Assembly: GCF_001907695.1 (NCBI RefSeq)
Contig: NZ_KV880638.1
Span: 682,882-746,881, forward strand
Direction of reading: 5' to 3'
Length of the DNA: 64,000 nucleotides
From: Thalassospira sp. TSL5-1
GTDB lineage: Bacteria > Pseudomonadota > Alphaproteobacteria > Rhodospirillales > Thalassospiraceae
The notes under the pieces are model-generated. The model saw only the letters and a list, made by a program, of their open reading frames with translations. It was not told the DNA's origin and made no database searches. Below are positions 26,478 through 36,649 of the stretch, piece after piece (the stretch's first letter is position 1; the number at the start of each line of letters is the position of its first letter). The position numbers and the translations under genes are program-made.

Positions 26478-27707
26478 TCAGCTGCGGTAATCGGCATTAA
26501 TGGAGATATAGCCATGCGTCAGATCGCAGGTCCAGACCGTGGCACTGCCATTGCCAAAACCAAGATCAACGTCAATATCGACATATTGCCCTTTGATATG
26601 GGCAGTGACCGGGGCTTCATCAAAATCGGCAACACGTTCGCCCTTGTGGGCCAGCGGAATGCCGCCGATGGATACGGTCAGTTTGTAGGGGTCGGCCATC
26701 ACACCGCATTTGCCAACTGCCATAACGATACGGCCCCAGTTGGCGTCTTCACCGGCAATGGCGGTTTTCACCAGCGGGGAATTGGCAATGGCCTTGGCAG
26801 CAATTTTGGCTTCGGCGTCATTGAGTGCCGAGGTGACATTGACGGTGATGAATTTGCTGGCCCCTTCGCCATCCCTCACGATCTGATGGGCAAGATCGAC
26901 CAGCACGGCTTCCAGTGCGGTTTTGAAACCGGCCAGGTCCGCACCATCGGGATCATCAAATTCCGGGTTGCCCGCCACACCGGTTGCCGCACACAGCAGC
27001 GTATCGGATGTGGAGGTGTCGCTATCCACCGTAATGGCATTAAAGCTGCGGCCATTGCAGTCCGCCAGCATTGCCTGAAGGGTGGCATGCGGGATATTGG
27101 CATCGGTAAAGACGAAGGCCAGCATGGTTGCCATGTTGGGTTCGATCATGCCTGACCCCTTGGCAATACCGGCGATTTTCACAACCTTGCCACCAATTTC
27201 GGCGCTGGCGGTTGCCCCTTTGGCAAAGGTGTCGGTGGTCATGATGGCGCGGGCGGCATTGCTCCAGGTGGCGGTTTCTTCCAGCATGGCGGGCAGGGCA
27301 TCGGTAATGCGGTTCGCCGTGGCGGGTTCGCCGATCACACCGGTGGAGGCGGTGAAAACCTCGTTCTTTTCGCAAGACAGAAGCGCGCTGGTGGCGGCAA
27401 CCTCGTCGGCGACAAACTGTTCACCTGCCTTGCCTGTAAAGGCGATCGAATTGCCCGCATTGACCAGAAACGCCCGGGCCTTGCCCCCGCGCAGGGCTTC
27501 GCGGCCCCAGCGCACAGCGGCCGATGCCGTGGTCGATGTGGTGAAAACAGCGGCAACACTGGTGCCTTCGGCCAGTTCGGCCAGCAGCACATCCGGGCGC
27601 CCCTTATAGCGAATGCCAAGGGTGGCGGTGTGCAGTTTCACGCCGTCAATTTCGGGCAGGTCGGGAAAAGAAGCCGGGGCAAGCGGTGAAACGGAATGTG
27701 CAGCCAT
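26478..27707 (-). CDS. argJ: Bifunctional ornithine acetyltransferase / N-acetylglutamate synthase
   Basis: The 409-aa product catalyses transfer of acetyl from N-acetylornithine to glutamate in arginine biosynthesis. The self-cleavage/nucleophile region is clear: KGSGMIEPNMATMLAF with Thr194 expected to start the beta chain after autoproteolysis. Other family features are NAGNSIAFTGKAG (83-95), ASTGVIGE (120-127) and NWGRIVMAVG near 300. The start at 27707 follows AGGGA; the longer frame to 27746 lacks a ribosome site. It is neighbour to the parvulin gene, as often seen around secA in alphaproteobacteria. Confidence 0.95.
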   Translation of the reverse strand: MAAHSVSPLAPASFPDLPEIDGVKLHTATLGIRYKGRPDVLLAELAEGTSVAAVFTTSTTASAAVRWGREALRGGKARAFLVNAGNSIAFTGKAGEQFVADEVAATSALLSCEKNEVFTASTGVIGEPATANRITDALPAMLEETATWSNAARAIMTTDTFAKGATASAEIGGKVVKIAGIAKGSGMIEPNMATMLAFVFTDANIPHATLQAMLADCNGRSFNAITVDSDTSTSDTLLCAATGVAGNPEFDDPDGADLAGFKTALEAVLVDLAHQIVRDGEGASKFITVNVTSALNDAEAKIAAKAIANSPLVKTAIAGEDANWGRIVMAVGKCGVMADPYKLTVSIGGIPLAHKGERVADFDEAPVTAHIKGQYVDIDVDLGFGNGSATVWTCDLTHGYISINADYRS

Positions 27708-27795
27708 GTGTATAATGTCCCTTGTCTGGCCGGTTATTGCCGGCAATGCGAATTTGGTTGCCAGTATGCGTTAGTAACCAAAGGGCTGTCTTGTA

Positions 27796-27830
27796 TAAAA
27801 AACGGGGCCGGCCCTTGGGCCAACCCCGTT
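27796..27830 (-). terminator. Terminator of the parvulin gene
   Basis: AACGGGG (27801-27807) pairs with CCCCGTT (27824-27830), with an inner GGCC/GGCC-type extension; on the minus strand the stem is followed by TTTTTTATAC. It ends transcription between the parvulin gene and argJ. Confidence 0.75.
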
Positions 27831-27880
27831 TCATCGTCTGCAATAAAGCCAATCGGGTGCCTTATGGCACGCGCGCTGGC

Positions 27881-28720
27881 TTATTTGCTTTCTTTGGCTT
27901 CCGGGGTTTCCAGGGTGTTGTCGATTTTCGCATCGGCGCGAAGATCGGCAATGATTTTCTTATAGGCTTCCTGGGTCATTTCGGCGGCCAGCTCGTTACG
28001 CTTTTCTTCAAAGGTCGGCTGTTCGCCTTTTTTGGTTTCTTCCACCTTGATCACATGCCAGCCAAACTGGGTTTTGACCGGTTCTTTGCTGTAGGTGCCC
28101 GGTTCCATTTTGAAGGCGGCATCGGCAAATTCCGGGACCATCTGTTCGTGGGTGAAAAAGCCCAGATCACCGCCATTGGGGCCGGACGGACCGGTGGATT
28201 TTTCTTTTGCCAGTTCGGCAAAATCGGCACCACCATCCAGTTCCTTGATCACGGCTTTTGCGTCATCTTCGGTTTTCAGCAGGATGTGACGGGCGTGAAC
28301 CTCGTTTTCCGGCTCGTTGGTTTTGACGAATTCTTCATAGCGTTTTTTAACCGCATCTTCGGTGACGATCTTGTCGATCTGACGGTCAAGATAGGTTTCG
28401 GCAACGATGCGGCGCTTCATGGCGGCAACACGTTCCTTGACCTCTTTGTCGTCATTCAGACCGGATTTTTCGCCCGCCATTGTCAACAGACGCTGGCTGA
28501 TTTCGCGGTCCAGCAGCATCGGTTTCAGGGCTTCAAACGGATACTGGCGGTATTGTGCCGGAAGACCCTGCTGCGTTGCACGGACTTCGGATTCCATGAT
28601 TTTTTCGCCGTTGACGGTTGCCAGAACCTTGTCTTGAGCGGGGGCGGAATCCTGCGCCAAGGCCGGTGATGCAAGAAGGACCGAGGCCAGCGAGGCAGCA
28701 AGAAGGGTTTTACGCAGCAT
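27881..28720 (-). CDS. Periplasmic peptidyl-prolyl cis-trans isomerase (parvulin/PpiC type)
   Basis: The 279-aa product begins with a Sec signal peptide (MLRKTLLAASLASVLLASPALAQ) and carries a SurA-type N-terminal helical chaperone region followed by one parvulin domain (about residues 140-235), with HARHILLKTEDDA at its start and GPSGPNGGDLGFF and QFGWHVIKV near its end. ATG 28720 is preceded by GGAG; an upstream in-frame TTG is not used because the signal peptide begins here. The role is folding of envelope proteins. The same gene is usually found near secA and argJ in alphaproteobacteria. Confidence 0.92.
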   Translation of the reverse strand: MLRKTLLAASLASVLLASPALAQDSAPAQDKVLATVNGEKIMESEVRATQQGLPAQYRQYPFEALKPMLLDREISQRLLTMAGEKSGLNDDKEVKERVAAMKRRIVAETYLDRQIDKIVTEDAVKKRYEEFVKTNEPENEVHARHILLKTEDDAKAVIKELDGGADFAELAKEKSTGPSGPNGGDLGFFTHEQMVPEFADAAFKMEPGTYSKEPVKTQFGWHVIKVEETKKGEQPTFEEKRNELAAEMTQEAYKKIIADLRADAKIDNTLETPEAKESK

Positions 28721-28956
28721 GTTTTCTCCAGATTTATTGATTTCGGGGCCAGTACGGCCCTGTTCCTGATATCCTACGGATAAATCATATCCTTTACCAC
28801 GGCACAAGAGCCAGCCCGCTGATGTCTCGGTTTTTTCCGGCTGACTGACAGAAACGTGATAATGCGACAGCTATTTCGCCCTTCCTATCGGCATAATGCG
28901 GCAATTTAAGGGAGGTTACGTGCCAATAGGGTGTATTTCAGGCCGTTTTTCCGTAT

Positions 28957-30048
28957 TCAGGCCTGCATATCGAGCAGGACTTCGCCCGTGGTGCCCACAC
29001 TGCCATCATCCCTTACAAACTCTCCTTTTGCGGCCAGGGTGCCGCCAATCAGGCGTTGGGATAAGGGGGTAATCGCGGAAACACGAATGCTGGTAATGCC
29101 TTCGTCGGCAAGGCTTGATTGTGAACCATCGGCATGCAGCAGGATCAGTGACGAAAAGACCTTGTCCTGCGCATCAATGCTGCCATCGCCATTATCGTCA
29201 TAGGTTGCCAGTTCGGCAAAGCCGTCTTTGGCCCCATTCTGGTCGCCAAACAGTTCTTTGCCATCATCGATTTTGCCGTTTTTGTTTTTATCCAGGGCCA
29301 GCAGGGCATCCTTGCCGGTAATCCAGGCAGCGCGGTCTTTGCGGCCATCACCATCCAGGTCAAAAATCGCCCTGTCGCGCAGGCTGGTAATATCGATGCC
29401 GTTGCCATCTAGGTCTAAAATCAGCGGGTCCTGCTGGGTGACATTGCTGATTTCCATACGAATCTGCTCAATGCGCAGTTGGAAATCGGTCACGGAAACG
29501 CCGGTTATGGTGCCATTTTGGCTGGTCATTTGCAGGTCGGTTTGGCTGAAATTGATTTCGATGCTGCTGGCAATCAGTGACAGGTTACGGTCCTGCAGGT
29601 CAAAATTGCGCAAGGAGGCTTGAAGATCGTCCGGGTTTGCGACGTTGCTGGCGGTGTCTGAAAGTTGCTGCGCCATTTCGCGGGCCTTGTCGAGCGGGAT
29701 GCCCAGCATGGTAAAGATGATCAATACGTCGCGACTCATGCGGCTGGACGCATCATCGATCACGCCGCTGCCACTGACCGACATGGGGCGCATTTGTGAT
29801 ACGGACGATGCTATTTCAGCACGGACCGATGCTTCCAGTTCGCGCAGGCTGGGATGGCTGCCAGGATTGCTGCCGGAACTACCACCGGTTTGCTGCTGGC
29901 GGGCTGTCTGGCCGCGGGAAACAAGATTTTCGCGTGTTGCGGTGACGCTGCTGGTAAGCTGTTCGATGCCTTTTTTTGCCCCCTGTGGAGGCATAAGAAG
30001 GGCGTTTGCGCGGCTTTGAGCCGCGCTGTGAATGCCAAGAGATGTCAT
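28957..30048 (-). CDS. Unknown protein with EF-hand-like calcium loops
   Basis: The 363-aa product has no signal peptide. Its N-terminal half is polar and low in structure, and the C-terminal half (residues about 205-300) carries several DxDxNG/DxDGDG loops: LDLDGNGID, FDLDGDGRKD, DKNKNGKIDDGKE and YDDNGDGSID. These have the EF-hand or dockerin-like spacing and should bind calcium; the FDxxGDG and KELFGD context resembles domains found in type I-secreted proteins. It is 40 bp downstream of an equally unknown gene and probably co-transcribed. Secretion by a non-Sec route is inference. Confidence 0.72.
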   Translation of the reverse strand: MTSLGIHSAAQSRANALLMPPQGAKKGIEQLTSSVTATRENLVSRGQTARQQQTGGSSGSNPGSHPSLRELEASVRAEIASSVSQMRPMSVSGSGVIDDASSRMSRDVLIIFTMLGIPLDKAREMAQQLSDTASNVANPDDLQASLRNFDLQDRNLSLIASSIEINFSQTDLQMTSQNGTITGVSVTDFQLRIEQIRMEISNVTQQDPLILDLDGNGIDITSLRDRAIFDLDGDGRKDRAAWITGKDALLALDKNKNGKIDDGKELFGDQNGAKDGFAELATYDDNGDGSIDAQDKVFSSLILLHADGSQSSLADEGITSIRVSAITPLSQRLIGGTLAAKGEFVRDDGSVGTTGEVLLDMQA

Positions 30049-30088
30049 AGGCTGTCTCCATTGTGACAGCGTTACGGGAAAAGGCGGT

Positions 30089-31219
30089 TCAGGCTGTTAC
30101 GTCGGATGTTTGGGCATCCGGTGTCACCTTGACCTTTTCACCATCGGGTATATGGAATGTTGGCGAATTGCCGTCATTCCCGGCACGTCCCAGCGGCATT
30201 AACAGGTCGATGCTCAGGTTCAGTACAGGACGATCCACGCCATTTGTATCGGGCTGCATCATTTCCTGAACATTGCGGACGATGACCGCAGCCTGCTTCA
30301 TGATTTGTGCATGAAGGTCGTTGGCCTGTTTAAGGGCCAGATCGGCGGCACTGGGGGCGTTGGATGCTGGCTGGTTTGCCGCATCGGTGTTTGTGGTGCC
30401 GTCAGGATTTTTATCCTTGTTGGCAGCCCGGGTGGCGGCACTGGAATCGCCAGTGGTTTTTTCCAAAAGATCCTTGATGAAATCGGCAACGCCGCTGTCA
30501 TTCATGTCAAACAGCAGGCCGCCCTGGTCCGCCCCGGCCTGTTGGCCCAAGCTATTGACAAGGTTGTTGCCACCCAGCGCATCCAGCGCGGTGTTAAACG
30601 CATTCATCACGGATGCTCCGCTATTGCCTGTGGCAACAACGGCCATACGCGAAACTTCCAGCTTTTTGGAACTGTAGCTAAATGAAAAATCGCCCGAGTT
30701 TTTATCGATGCTGATATTAAGCGAATGGGCGGCATAGACGTCCGACGTGCTGTAACCTGTCGCGGCGGAATTGCCGTCGCTATAGGCAACTGCGGCCTGG
30801 GAATGAGACGCAACTGCCTGCTGGAAAGAAAAATCAAAGCTGGATGATTTCGCGGCCTGATCCTTGATATTTGTAAACAGGCTTTCGGTTGCTACTTTGG
30901 CGGCTTCGTCGCTCATGCCTGTCAGCGCAAACATCTCGGTCACGTTGTCGCGTATTTTTTCCAGCGCCATTGAAAGGGCGTCTTTGCCCAGCCCGCTGGC
31001 TGCAACCTGTTTGCCGGTATCGGGTTTGCCTGCCTTGTCACTGTCCTTAACGGCATCCAGGGCACGGGGCGACAGTGAAACATTGTCAGCCGATTGCTGT
31101 GCCGGGCGACCAAGCTGTGATCCTGCACCGGATTCGGCGCCGTGCCCCTTGGCAAAGCGGGGGTCGGTTGTCGGGATTGAGGCCGCGCGAAGCGGGCCGA
31201 ACGCGGATATGTCCGCCAT
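30089..31219 (-). CDS. Unknown protein, probable surface or appendage-associated
   Basis: The 376-aa product starts at ATG 31219, which follows GGAGGAGGA. The N-terminal 90 residues are low-complexity; a VSLSPRALDAVKDSDKAGK segment resembles the LSxxA motif common near the N-terminus of flagellar and FlgM-like proteins. A middle region (SFDFSFQQAVASHSQAAVAYSDG...) is rich in serine and beta-prone, and a loop FDMNDSGVADFIKDLL resembles a degenerate EF-hand. The C-terminal third is again disordered, then ends in a conserved-looking region RPVLNLSIDLLMPLG. No domain is identified. It lies upstream of the EF-hand protein and divergent from secA. Confidence 0.68.
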   Translation of the reverse strand: MADISAFGPLRAASIPTTDPRFAKGHGAESGAGSQLGRPAQQSADNVSLSPRALDAVKDSDKAGKPDTGKQVAASGLGKDALSMALEKIRDNVTEMFALTGMSDEAAKVATESLFTNIKDQAAKSSSFDFSFQQAVASHSQAAVAYSDGNSAATGYSTSDVYAAHSLNISIDKNSGDFSFSYSSKKLEVSRMAVVATGNSGASVMNAFNTALDALGGNNLVNSLGQQAGADQGGLLFDMNDSGVADFIKDLLEKTTGDSSAATRAANKDKNPDGTTNTDAANQPASNAPSAADLALKQANDLHAQIMKQAAVIVRNVQEMMQPDTNGVDRPVLNLSIDLLMPLGRAGNDGNSPTFHIPDGEKVKVTPDAQTSDVTA

Positions 31220-31535
31220 AGTATCCTCCTCCTGAGGCATGCAGTCGCCGGGATTTGGCCGTTTTCCGATCACGCGACATGCTTGGGCTACTTGCCCGAA
31301 TATCAAAAATGTAAGGGTGACACCCTATGGTTTTATCATAAAACGTTTTTGCGCGTCGCTCAAGGGCCAAAAACAGGGATGTTTGACAGGGAATGACACG
31401 AATGTGTGCATTACAAATGCAAGTTAGGTGTTCGTTCCGTTGACAGATCAAAGTCAGGGTTCTATCTGTGATCGGGCCCGGTATTATCCCGGAACCCGTC
31501 TGTTTGTTATTTTCATTTTATCCAGGAACGTTTTA
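31220..31535. promoter_or_regulatory. Divergent control region between the unknown pair and secA
   Basis: Three short perfect dyads lie here: AGGGTG-A-CACCCT at 31314-31326, GTTTTAT-C-ATAAAAC at 31330-31344 and TGCATT-ACA-AATGCA at 31407-31421. secA has a weak AGGAA ribosome site at 31523-31527. Which dyads control which gene is unknown. Confidence 0.45.
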
Positions 31536-34256
31536 ATGCTCGGCGTCATTGCCCGGAAAATTTTCGGTTCAGCTAACGATCGTGAAATCAAAGCCCTTCG
31601 GGCCACGGTCGAGCAAATCAACGCCTTGGAACCCGAGGTCGAGAAACTGTCTGACGAAGATCTGCGCGCCCGCACCGATTGGCTGCGCGATCGTCTCAAA
31701 AATGGCGAGACTCTTGCCCAGGTTCTGCCCGATGCCTATGCCACCGTCCGCGAAGCGGCAAAGCGCGTGCGCGGCGAACGTCATTATGATGTGCAGATGA
31801 CGGGCGGTATCGTTCTCAATGATGGCAAAATTGCCGAAATGAAAACCGGTGAAGGTAAAACGCTGGTTTCCACCCTGCCGGTTTATCTGAACGCGCTTGA
31901 AGGCAAGGGTGTTCATGTGGTGACGGTCAACGATTATCTCGCACGCCGCGACGCCGAATGGATGGGGCAGGTTTACGGTTTCCTTGGCATGTCGGTGGGT
32001 GTGATCATGCACGGCATGACCGACGACCAGCGCCGGGCGGCCTATCGGTGTGATATTACCTATGCCACCAATAACGAACTGGGCTTTGACTATCTGCGCG
32101 ATAACATGAAATTCCGTCTGGAAGACATGGTTCAGCGCGAATTCAACTATGCCATCGTTGACGAAGTTGACTCGATCCTGGTTGATGAAGCCCGGACCCC
32201 GCTGATCATTTCCGGCCCCGCTGAAGACAGTTCCGCCATGTATCAGGCGGTGGACCAGCTTATTCCCAAGCTGAAAGACGAAGATTACGAAAAAGATGAA
32301 AAAGCCCGTGCCGTTACCCTGACTGAAGAAGGGACGGAGCATGCCGAACAGTTATTGAAAGAAATGGGAATCCTGACCGAAGGAACCCTTTATGACATCA
32401 ATAACATTCATCTGGTGCATCACACCAACCAGGCCTTGCGGGCACACAAGCTGTTCCAGCGCGATACCGACTATATCGTCAAGGACAACAAGGTTGTCAT
32501 CATTGACGAATTTACGGGTCGCATGATGGAAGGCCGTCGTTATTCGGATGGCCTGCACCAGGCGCTGGAAGCCAAGGAACGGGTTGAAGTCCAGAACGAA
32601 AACCAGACCCTGGCCTCGATCACCTTCCAGAACTATTTCCGTCTGTATCCGAAGCTGGCCGGCATGACCGGTACGGCCATGACCGAAGCCGAGGAATTTG
32701 AAGAAATTTACGGCCTGAAGGTTGTTGAAATTCCGACCCATCGTCCGATTGCCCGTAAGGATTATGACGACGAGATTTATCGGACCGCCGCCGAAAAATG
32801 GGAAGCGATTGCCGATCTTCTGGTGGAATGCCACGGTCGTGGTCAGCCGGCCCTGGTGGGCACGGTGTCGATTGAAAAATCGGAAATGCTGAGTGCGCTG
32901 TTGAAAAAGCGTAACATTCCACATGAAATTCTGAACGCCAAGCAGCACGAACGTGAAGCCTATATCGTGGCCCAGGCCGGTGCGCCGGGCGCGATCACGA
33001 TTGCCACTAACATGGCCGGTCGCGGGACGGACATCAAGCTGGGCGGTAACGTTGAAATGCGGGCCGAACTGGAATTGGTCGATGTCGAGGATTCCAAGCG
33101 CGAAGCCGGTATTGCGCGCCTGCGTGAAGAAGTCCTGGCAGACCAGCAAAAGGTCCATGAAGCTGGTGGCCTGTTTGTGATCGGTACCGAACGCCACGAA
33201 TCGCGTCGTATCGACAACCAGTTGCGCGGCCGTTCCGGTCGTCAGGGTGACCCGGGGGCATCGAAATTCTTCCTGTCGCTGGAAGATGACCTGATGCGCA
33301 TTTTTGGGTCCGAGCGCATGGATAGCATGCTGCAAAAGCTGGGTCTGGAAAAAGGCGAAGCCATTTACCATCCCTGGATCAACAGGGCGCTGGAAAAAGC
33401 CCAGCAAAAGGTTGAGGGCCGCAACTTCGACATTCGTAAGAACCTGTTGAAATTTGACGATGTCATGAATGACCAGCGTAAGGTTATTTATGATCAGCGC
33501 CGCGATTTGATGCAGGCCAAGGATGTGGCCGAAGACGTTGCCGAAATGCGTTCCGAGGTGATCGAGGGCTTGGTGGAACGTCATTGCCCGGAAAAGGTTT
33601 ATCCGGAACAGTGGGAAGCCAAATCCCTGCATGAAGAATGCCTGCGCCTGTTCGGCCTTGATCTGCCGGTCGAAGACTGGATCAAGGAAGAAGGCATTGA
33701 TCCGTCGATGGTACATGAGCGCATTGCCAAGGCTGTCGAGTCCAAAATGGCATCCAAGGTTGCCAATTATGGGGCAGATATCATTCGACAGGTTGAAAAA
33801 AGCCTGCTGCTGCAATTGCTTGACCAGTCCTGGAAAGAGCACCTTTTGGCGTTGGACCATTTGCGTCAGGGCATTGGTCTTCGGGCCTATGGTCAGCGCG
33901 ACCCGCTGAACGAATTCAAGCGCGAAGCCTTTAACCTGTTTGAAGAGATGCTGGGAATGCTGCGCGAACGTGTGACGCAAATGCTTTCGCATGTTGAATT
34001 GCAGTCCGCCCCGCGCCCCGAGGATCTCGAGCCGCGCCAAACGCAGGAAATGCACGAGAACCATCCGTCGCCTGAAAGCGACCCGACGGCCGCAACCGCC
34101 GCCGAGGAACGGGTGCAGGAAACCGTGCAGTCCCGTCAGGCCGGTGGCACGGTGGACCCGAACAACCCTGCAACCTGGGGCCGCGTTTCGCGCAATGCAC
34201 CGTGCCCGTGTGGGTCGGGCAAAAAATATAAACATTGCCACGGTCAGGTTTCGTAA
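31536..34256 (+). CDS. secA: Preprotein translocase ATPase SecA
   Basis: The 906-aa product is the motor of the Sec pathway, which pushes unfolded preproteins through SecYEG. Walker [10 protein letters not shown] (residues 102-110), the DEVDS Walker B near 208, the helicase-like motif [12 protein letters not shown] near 490, the preprotein cross-linking region and the helical scaffold are all present. The C-terminus keeps the zinc/SecB-binding motif [14 protein letters not shown]. The start at 31536 ([15 protein letters not shown]) is the family's usual start; the longer frame upstream is not. Length matches alphaproteobacterial SecA. Confidence 0.98.
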   Translation: MLGVIARKIFGSANDREIKALRATVEQINALEPEVEKLSDEDLRARTDWLRDRLKNGETLAQVLPDAYATVREAAKRVRGERHYDVQMTGGIVLNDGKIAEMKTGEGKTLVSTLPVYLNALEGKGVHVVTVNDYLARRDAEWMGQVYGFLGMSVGVIMHGMTDDQRRAAYRCDITYATNNELGFDYLRDNMKFRLEDMVQREFNYAIVDEVDSILVDEARTPLIISGPAEDSSAMYQAVDQLIPKLKDEDYEKDEKARAVTLTEEGTEHAEQLLKEMGILTEGTLYDINNIHLVHHTNQALRAHKLFQRDTDYIVKDNKVVIIDEFTGRMMEGRRYSDGLHQALEAKERVEVQNENQTLASITFQNYFRLYPKLAGMTGTAMTEAEEFEEIYGLKVVEIPTHRPIARKDYDDEIYRTAAEKWEAIADLLVECHGRGQPALVGTVSIEKSEMLSALLKKRNIPHEILNAKQHEREAYIVAQAGAPGAITIATNMAGRGTDIKLGGNVEMRAELELVDVEDSKREAGIARLREEVLADQQKVHEAGGLFVIGTERHESRRIDNQLRGRSGRQGDPGASKFFLSLEDDLMRIFGSERMDSMLQKLGLEKGEAIYHPWINRALEKAQQKVEGRNFDIRKNLLKFDDVMNDQRKVIYDQRRDLMQAKDVAEDVAEMRSEVIEGLVERHCPEKVYPEQWEAKSLHEECLRLFGLDLPVEDWIKEEGIDPSMVHERIAKAVESKMASKVANYGADIIRQVEKSLLLQLLDQSWKEHLLALDHLRQGIGLRAYGQRDPLNEFKREAFNLFEEMLGMLRERVTQMLSHVELQSAPRPEDLEPRQTQEMHENHPSPESDPTAATAAEERVQETVQSRQAGGTVDPNNPATWGRVSRNAPCPCGSGKKYKHCHGQVS

Positions 34257-34281
34257 GATCCGGCTTGTGAAATGAACGAAA

Positions 34282-34314
34282 AAACGCGCTGCCTTGTGGG
34301 GAGCGCGTTTTTTT
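34282..34314 (+). terminator. Terminator of secA
   Basis: AAACGCGCT (34282-34290) and AGCGCGTTT (34302-34310) form the stem and TTTTTTT follows directly. It lies 25 bp after the secA stop. Confidence 0.88.
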
Positions 34315-34338
34315 GTGTCTTGATTTACGGTGCCTGGA

Positions 34339-35223
34339 TTATTTCGCTACCTTGATGGGGGCGACCTTTGCCAGAAACTGGTCAATCGGCTTTGTCACAC
34401 GCGCATCGCCGGTTAAAAATGTGCCCAGGGCCACCACCGTGCCGACATGGCTCATATCGGGGATTTTAACCAGTGTAGCGTTGGGGGCCAATTTGGCCAG
34501 GCGGATGGAATTGCGCGGCAAAACCGTGTGGTCAGCTTCTCCGGTGATCAGCAATAGGGGCGGCATGGTCGCGAGGTCCTGATTGACCGGCTGGCTTTCC
34601 CTTCCCGGCGTGTCGTCAAAGGCGGAACGGGTGCTTTCTACATCATAGGGATAAAAATCATAGGGCCCGGACAGGCCGATGATGCCAGCGATATCATCGC
34701 GGGTTAAGCCGACCTTTTGCAGAAAGGTTTGCCGTGCGACAAGCTGCATGGCGTTATAGGCTCCGGCACTATGCCCGGCCAGTATCAGTTTTTGTCCACT
34801 GATATCGGCAGGATGTTCCTGGGCAAAGGCCTTTGCAGTTTTGACTGCCTGTGCGCTGTCCTGAACGAAGGCCGGGTACGTCACCTTGGGGGCCAGCCGG
34901 TAATCGGGGATGGCAACGGCATAGCCCATGTCGGTAAATCGTTTTGCAACAAAGGCATATTTGGCCTTGTCGCCCGACCGCCACGCGCCGCCATAAAACC
35001 AGATCATTAACGGTGCCGGGCGCTGTGCCCTGGTTGGCAGGTAAATATCCATTTTTTGCCGGGCATCGGGGCCATAGGGCAGGTCGGTTATGGCCGGTTT
35101 GATGTCACCGGCCTGCAGGCTGTTAAAGGCACCAAGACGGTCACATCCGGCAAGCAGCAGGGTCGCCATCAGGGCGTTGGAGGCAAGAACAAGCAAACGG
35201 GGACGGGGCATGGCAGACTTCAT
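34339..35223 (-). CDS. Lipoprotein alpha/beta-hydrolase (esterase)
   Basis: The 294-aa product has a lipoprotein signal with lipobox LLLAGC (Cys27) and so should be anchored in the envelope. The alpha/beta-hydrolase core shows the HGG-like oxyanion loop as YGGAW (77-81), the nucleophile elbow GHSAG (Ser152), Asp231 in TGEADHTV and His259 in DMSHVG. The family (BD-FAE/esterase-lipase like) cleaves esters, but the substrate is unknown. It is convergent with secA and divergent from the mutT-like gene. Confidence 0.88.
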   Translation of the reverse strand: MKSAMPRPRLLVLASNALMATLLLAGCDRLGAFNSLQAGDIKPAITDLPYGPDARQKMDIYLPTRAQRPAPLMIWFYGGAWRSGDKAKYAFVAKRFTDMGYAVAIPDYRLAPKVTYPAFVQDSAQAVKTAKAFAQEHPADISGQKLILAGHSAGAYNAMQLVARQTFLQKVGLTRDDIAGIIGLSGPYDFYPYDVESTRSAFDDTPGRESQPVNQDLATMPPLLLITGEADHTVLPRNSIRLAKLAPNATLVKIPDMSHVGTVVALGTFLTGDARVTKPIDQFLAKVAPIKVAK

Positions 35224-35313
35224 GGTTATGGATTTGTTTTATATACGCGAAAAATCATTAAAAGGATTGCATCCCCTCTTGGCGCGGCATCGTCGGCACG
35301 ATAAAACCGTGTC

Positions 35314-35775
35314 ATGACAGTTCAAAAACCAGATAGCGGCTGCATGTCAGTCGATTTGCGTCAGGGCCGCGTTCCTGAACGTACCGTATTTGTCAGTGCC
35401 GTGGCACTGGTTGATATTGATCACCGTGTGCTGATTGCGCAGCGTCCGGAAGGCAAATCCATGGCCGGGCTGTGGGAGTTTCCCGGGGGTAAGGTTGAAC
35501 CCGGTGAAACCCCGGAAATGGCCCTGGTGCGCGAGCTGAAAGAAGAGCTTAATATTGACATTACCGAAAGCTGCCTGGCCCCTTTTACCTTTGCCTCTTT
35601 CACCTATGACGATTTTCATCTGATGATGCCGCTTTATTTATGCCGTGTCTGGAAAGGCGAAATTCGCCCGATGGAAGGCCAGCAGGTGAAATGGGTGCGT
35701 CCGGTACGCCTGGGCGATTATCCGATGCCACCGGCCGATGTGCCCCTGGTGGCGATGCTGCGCGACTTTTTGTAA
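35314..35775 (+). CDS. MutT-type NUDIX hydrolase (8-oxo-dGTP diphosphatase)
   Basis: The 153-aa product has a complete Nudix box at residues 59-81 (G, E65, R73, E74, E77, E78 in the GX5EX7REUXEE layout). The surrounding ALVDIDHRVLIAQRPEGKSMAGLWEFPGGKVEPGE text is the MutT pattern for cleansing oxidised guanine nucleotides. An alternative start is Met11 (35344); neither has a clear ribosome site. It is followed closely by the CinA-like gene. In alphaproteobacteria a mutT gene is often near argJ and secA. Confidence 0.9.
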   Translation: MTVQKPDSGCMSVDLRQGRVPERTVFVSAVALVDIDHRVLIAQRPEGKSMAGLWEFPGGKVEPGETPEMALVRELKEELNIDITESCLAPFTFASFTYDDFHLMMPLYLCRVWKGEIRPMEGQQVKWVRPVRLGDYPMPPADVPLVAMLRDFL

Positions 35776-35839
35776 GGTTTGTCTTGTCTGCTGTGCTGCG
35801 CTGGTCCCGGCATGGTGATTTTCATAGAATGAGGGTGTT

Positions 35840-36601
35840 ATGTCCAAAACCGTTCGTGCCTGTTTGCTGATTATTGGCAATGAAATCCTGTCGGGCCGCA
35901 CCCATGATAAAAACCTGCCCTATCTGGCCGAACAGTTAAACGACCTGGGCATTCGCCTGGCCGAGGCACGGGTTATTCCCGATATTGCCCAAATCATAAT
36001 CGATACGGTGAATGAATGCCGGGCAAAGTTTGATTACGTTTTCACCACGGGCGGCATTGGCCCGACCCATGACGATATTACATCCGACTGTATTGCCGAA
36101 GCCTTTGGCGTGCCGCTGGATTTGAATGATGAAGCCGTCAAATTGCTGCGCAGCAATTATGCCAACCCGGATGTGGACCTGAATGAAGCCCGTTTGCGCA
36201 TGGCACGCATCCCGCGCGGGGCAGAACTGGTTGATAACCCGGTCAGCAAGGCGCCGGGCTATCGCATGGAAAATGTTTATGTCATGGCTGGTGTGCCCAT
36301 GATCATGCAGGCCATGTTCCAGGGCATTAAACACCAGCTTGTGGGCGGCCGCCCGATGATGTCGCGCTCCGTTGGCGGTTATATTCCCGAAGGCACCATT
36401 GCCGAGGCTTTGGGCAAAATTCAGGATGAATTCAAAAATACTGATATAGGGTCTTATCCCTTCTTGCGGGAGGGCCGGCTTGGGACCACATTGGTGGTAC
36501 GGGGCGAGGAACAGGCGGATGTCGATGCCGCCATTGTGCGGATTACCGATGCGATTATTGGTTTTGGTCGTGAAGTGATTGCCGAAGACGATGCCTCATA
36601 A
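35840..36601 (+). CDS. CinA-like molybdopterin-binding domain protein
   Basis: The 253-aa product is the single-domain CinA-N/MoaB-MogA type, with LLIIGNEILSGRTHDKN at the start, the TTGGIGPTHDD loop near residue 70 and GYRMENVYVMAGVP near 140. The usual C-terminal CinA amidohydrolase (NMN deamidase) domain is missing, as in the stand-alone COG1058 group. Likely role: nucleotide or cofactor metabolism; biochemistry is not settled. Ribosome site GAGGG precedes ATG. Confidence 0.88.
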   Translation: MSKTVRACLLIIGNEILSGRTHDKNLPYLAEQLNDLGIRLAEARVIPDIAQIIIDTVNECRAKFDYVFTTGGIGPTHDDITSDCIAEAFGVPLDLNDEAVKLLRSNYANPDVDLNEARLRMARIPRGAELVDNPVSKAPGYRMENVYVMAGVPMIMQAMFQGIKHQLVGGRPMMSRSVGGYIPEGTIAEALGKIQDEFKNTDIGSYPFLREGRLGTTLVVRGEEQADVDAAIVRITDAIIGFGREVIAEDDAS

Positions 36602-36649
36602 CCGCCCGGGGGCGTGATTGGCCTGTCCGGCATCAGCGAGGTTTGCAGC

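Noticed and set aside
32352..34241. Long antisense frame of 629 aa over secA
   Set aside because: SecA on the plus strand is certain; the antisense frame results from high-GC codon bias and is not protein-like.
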